Positions 62,399 through 64,000 of a DNA stretch of 64,000 nucleotides are shown here, piece by piece. This DNA is from Variovorax sp. V93 (GTDB lineage: Bacteria; Pseudomonadota; Gammaproteobacteria; Burkholderiales; Burkholderiaceae_C), in the NCBI RefSeq assembly GCF_041154485.1, contig NZ_AP028670.1:620001-684000 (forward strand), given 5' to 3'. Numbering within the stretch: the first letter of the stretch is position 1; the number at the start of each line of letters is the position of its first letter. A model generated the notes under the pieces. That model saw only the letters and a program-made list of their open reading frames with translations. It searched no databases and had not been told where the DNA came from. A program made the position numbers and the translations under genes.

Positions 62399-62678
62399 TG
62401 CGGGGCTCCTTCGAAGATGCGGCGTCGGTCGCGGCGGTGGGCAGGCATTTCGGCAGCTCGCCGAACACATGCGGCTTGACCTGGTGGTGCAGCCAGGACG
62501 CGGCCACGGCCTGCGGCCCGACCAGGCTCTTCACCAGCGGCGGAATCTGCTCGCCCAGCAGGATACCGAGCAATCCCACCAGCGCGATGACCGGCGGCGC
62601 CGGCGAGCGCACCTGGAAGAGCGCATAGATCACGCCGACCAGAAGGCCGAGCGCAAGGGAAACGACATAGGGCTTCAT
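62391..62678 (-). CDS. XapX-domain small membrane protein (DUF1427)
   Basis: 95 residues from the ATG at 62678 (MKPYVVSLALGLLVG). Two TM segments with the XapX signature VGVIYALFQVRSPAPPVIALVGLLG (shown here as VIYALFQVRSPAPP and IALVGLLGILLG), then a soluble C-terminal tail. Commonly found with isochorismatase-like and amidohydrolase genes; function not known. Confidence 0.85.
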   Translation of the reverse strand: MKPYVVSLALGLLVGVIYALFQVRSPAPPVIALVGLLGILLGEQIPPLVKSLVGPQAVAASWLHHQVKPHVFGELPKCLPTAATDAASSKEPRNG

Positions 62679-62707
62679 GGCCGGGCCTTCCTTCTCTTCT
62701 ATCCCGC

Positions 62708-63361
62708 TCAGCCTTCGTGCGCGCCGAACATGGTCTTGGCGTAGGTCACGCCCAGGCCGTAGGCGCCGCCCACCTTCTTCGCGATGCCGGTGGTCAGCTC
62801 GTAGGTGTCGCCGCGCGCCCAGTCGCGCTGCAGTTCGAGCAGGTACTGCAGCGAGGTCATCGGCTGCGCGCCGGCCTGCACCATGCGCTCCATCGCGCGG
62901 TTGTGTGCCTCGGCCGAGACATCGCCGCAGGCGTCGGCGATCACGTACACCTCGAAGCCCTGGTCGAGCGCCGACAGCGCCGGGCCGACGATGCACACGC
63001 TGGTCCACAGGCCCGCGAGCACGATGCGCGGCTTGCCGATCTCGTTGACGCGCTCGATCACGGCCGCGTCTTCCCAGGTGTTCATCGAGGTGCGGTCGAG
63101 CATCTTCTGGCCCGGGAAGGCGTCGGTGATCTCGCTGAACATCGGGCCCGAGAAGCTCTTCTCGGCCACCGTGGTCAGGATGGTCGAGACCTTGAAGCCG
63201 GCCGCGGCCTGCGCCACCAGCGCGGCGTTGTTGCGCAGGTTCACCGCATCGATCGAGTGCGTGGCAAAGGCCATCTGCGACTGGAAGTCGATCATCACCA
63301 GCGTGTGGTCGGTGGGGGTGAGCAGCTTGGCGCCGGCGGTGGGGGTGGCTTTGAGGGACAT
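62708..63361 (-). CDS. Isochorismatase-like cysteine hydrolase (YcaC type)
   Basis: 217 residues. Catalytic triad elements: aspartate in MIDFQSQM, lysine probably in VAEKSFSG, cysteine in LAGLWTSVCIVGPAL. These match YcaC-like amidases rather than true isochorismatase. First gene of the operon, divergent from the LysR at 63531. SD GGAGC 5 bp upstream. Confidence 0.9.
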   Translation of the reverse strand: MSLKATPTAGAKLLTPTDHTLVMIDFQSQMAFATHSIDAVNLRNNAALVAQAAAGFKVSTILTTVAEKSFSGPMFSEITDAFPGQKMLDRTSMNTWEDAAVIERVNEIGKPRIVLAGLWTSVCIVGPALSALDQGFEVYVIADACGDVSAEAHNRAMERMVQAGAQPMTSLQYLLELQRDWARGDTYELTTGIAKKVGGAYGLGVTYAKTMFGAHEG

Positions 63362-63486
63362 GGGAAGCTCCTTTGGGGTTGAGTGGATGTTCGATTCGAT
63401 TCACAATTGCTTTCGGAGGAAATCTCCTTGGCATGGGCTCAATCATCGGGGCCATTTCATCCGTCATCGACGAAACTTTTCACCAT

Positions 63487-63511
63487 CAATGATCGAAGTT
63501 TTCGATCATTG
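63487..63511. promoter_or_regulatory. Perfect inverted repeat upstream of LysR
   Basis: CAATGATCGAA, 3-bp spacer, TTCGATCATTG: all 11 bases pair. It lies between the divergent LysR and hydrolase genes, 20 bp before the LysR GTG start, and is a likely autoregulatory LysR site. It argues against translation starting at the ATG at 63489 inside it. Confidence 0.6.
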
Positions 63512-63530
63512 CCTTTTCGAGGATTGCCGC

Positions 63531-64000
63531 GTGCTCAAACTCAGCCTGGAAGCCATCGAGGTCGTCGACGCCATTGCGCGGCACGGTTCCTTCGCCGCCG
63601 CCGCCGCGCGCCTGAACAAGGTGCCCTCCACCATCTCGTACGCGGTGGGCAAGCTGGAGGAGCAGCTGGGCATGCTGCTGTTCGAGCGCAACGGCCCGCG
63701 TGTGACCCTCACCGGCGCGGGCGAGGAAATGCTCAAGGAAGGCCGCTGGCTGCTCAGCGCCGCGAGCGACCTCGAATCGCGCATGCGGCAGATCGCCACC
63801 GGCTACGAGTCGGAGCTGCGGCTGGTGCACGACTCGCTCATTCCCACCGAGGCGCTGATCGGCGACATCCGCGCCTTCGAGGACCTGCGCTGCGGCACGC
63901 GGCTGCGCGTGGGCTGCGAGGCGCTCACGGGCAGCTGGGAGGCGCTGCGCGAGGGCCGCGCCGACATCGTGATTGCCGCGGGCGAAGGCCCGGCCGGCGG
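63531..64000 (+). CDS. LysR-family regulator, N-terminal part (runs off window)
   Basis: 156 residues are present. Start at GTG 63531 (LKLSLEAIEVVDAIARHGS), preceded by GAGG; the upstream ATG has no SD and falls in the operator. HTH at about 1-60 (FAAAAARLNKVPSTISYAVGKLEE), then the start of the co-inducer domain. Likely regulator of the divergent isochorismatase/amidohydrolase operon. Confidence 0.88.
   Translation, partial: MLKLSLEAIEVVDAIARHGSFAAAAARLNKVPSTISYAVGKLEEQLGMLLFERNGPRVTLTGAGEEMLKEGRWLLSAASDLESRMRQIATGYESELRLVHDSLIPTEALIGDIRAFEDLRCGTRLRVGCEALTGSWEALREGRADIVIAAGEGPAG

Noticed and set aside
62708..63361. True isochorismatase of siderophore synthesis
   Set aside because: The sequence follows the YcaC-like branch and no isochorismate or siderophore gene is nearby.

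Overview
The window reads as one chromosomal stretch of a high-GC beta-proteobacterium of the Comamonadaceae type, most like Variovorax. The grounds are gene content: two Bug/TctC solute receptors, many LysR regulators, several stand-alone catabolic operons, and uniformly GC-rich third codon positions. This is inference from content, not from a marker gene; no rRNA or tRNA was seen. Most of the window is catabolic and transport operons, each paired with a divergent or adjacent regulator.

Region by region. (1) 1-4823, minus strand: the end of a TRAP-type receptor, then a tightly overlapping set of acyl-CoA synthetase, thiolase, SDR and two PCC/DUF296 proteins, with a divergent LysR at 4942. 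(2) 5833-10736: a LysR divergent from a DapA-type lyase, a Bug receptor, an SDR and a very clear D-tartrate dehydratase (TarD). (3) 10965-21799: a type VI secretion VgrG/Rhs island. A VgrG with a transthyretin-like C-terminal domain is followed by a 1600-residue Rhs protein with an AT-rich C-terminal toxin and an overlapping immunity gene. Next come a second, displaced Rhs tip with a different toxin and immunity gene, and a third, truncated Rhs core. Long exact or near-exact repeats link the three Rhs pieces, so the locus looks built for toxin replacement. (4) 21814-26480, minus: a copper-handling operon (CusF-like, cupredoxin, Tat-exported multicopper oxidase, TolC-type lipoprotein, two small metal-related proteins). 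(5) 26614-30376: an ExaC/AldB-type aldehyde dehydrogenase with a -24/-12 promoter and a divergent AcoR-like sigma-54 activator. (6) 30508-32046: a diguanylate cyclase. (7) 32097-36137: an AAHS transporter, a VanAB-type Rieske O-demethylase and a MarR regulator, with a 37-bp perfect inverted repeat over the promoter. (8) 36178-45227: a LacI repressor and a divergent sugar or polyol operon (complete CUT1 ABC importer, SDR, zinc dehydrogenase, PfkB kinase, LacD-type aldolase), with a strong promoter and three LacI-type operators. (9) 45237-55772: a second CUT1 importer operon on the minus strand with an IlvD/Edd dehydratase, HpcH/HpaI aldolase, SDH-like dehydrogenase, Bug receptor and TauE/SafE permease, controlled by a divergent GntR that shares its unit with the ATPase. 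(10) 56118-57623: a secreted protein with seven blade-like repeats and a C-terminal PPC-like domain. (11) 57637-64000: an operon of isochorismatase-like hydrolase, XapX protein, YtcJ-type amidohydrolase with a Cys/His-rich tail, DoxX, MFS and chloroperoxidase-type hydrolase, divergent from a LysR that runs off the window.

The most notable content is the Rhs locus. Homologous recombination between the 422-bp tip repeats would delete the first toxin/immunity pair and fuse the second toxin in frame to the full-length Rhs. The two toxin domains, their immunity proteins, the apparent lack of a PAAR domain in the Rhs, and the tiny leader ORF coupled to vgrG are the features most worth testing.
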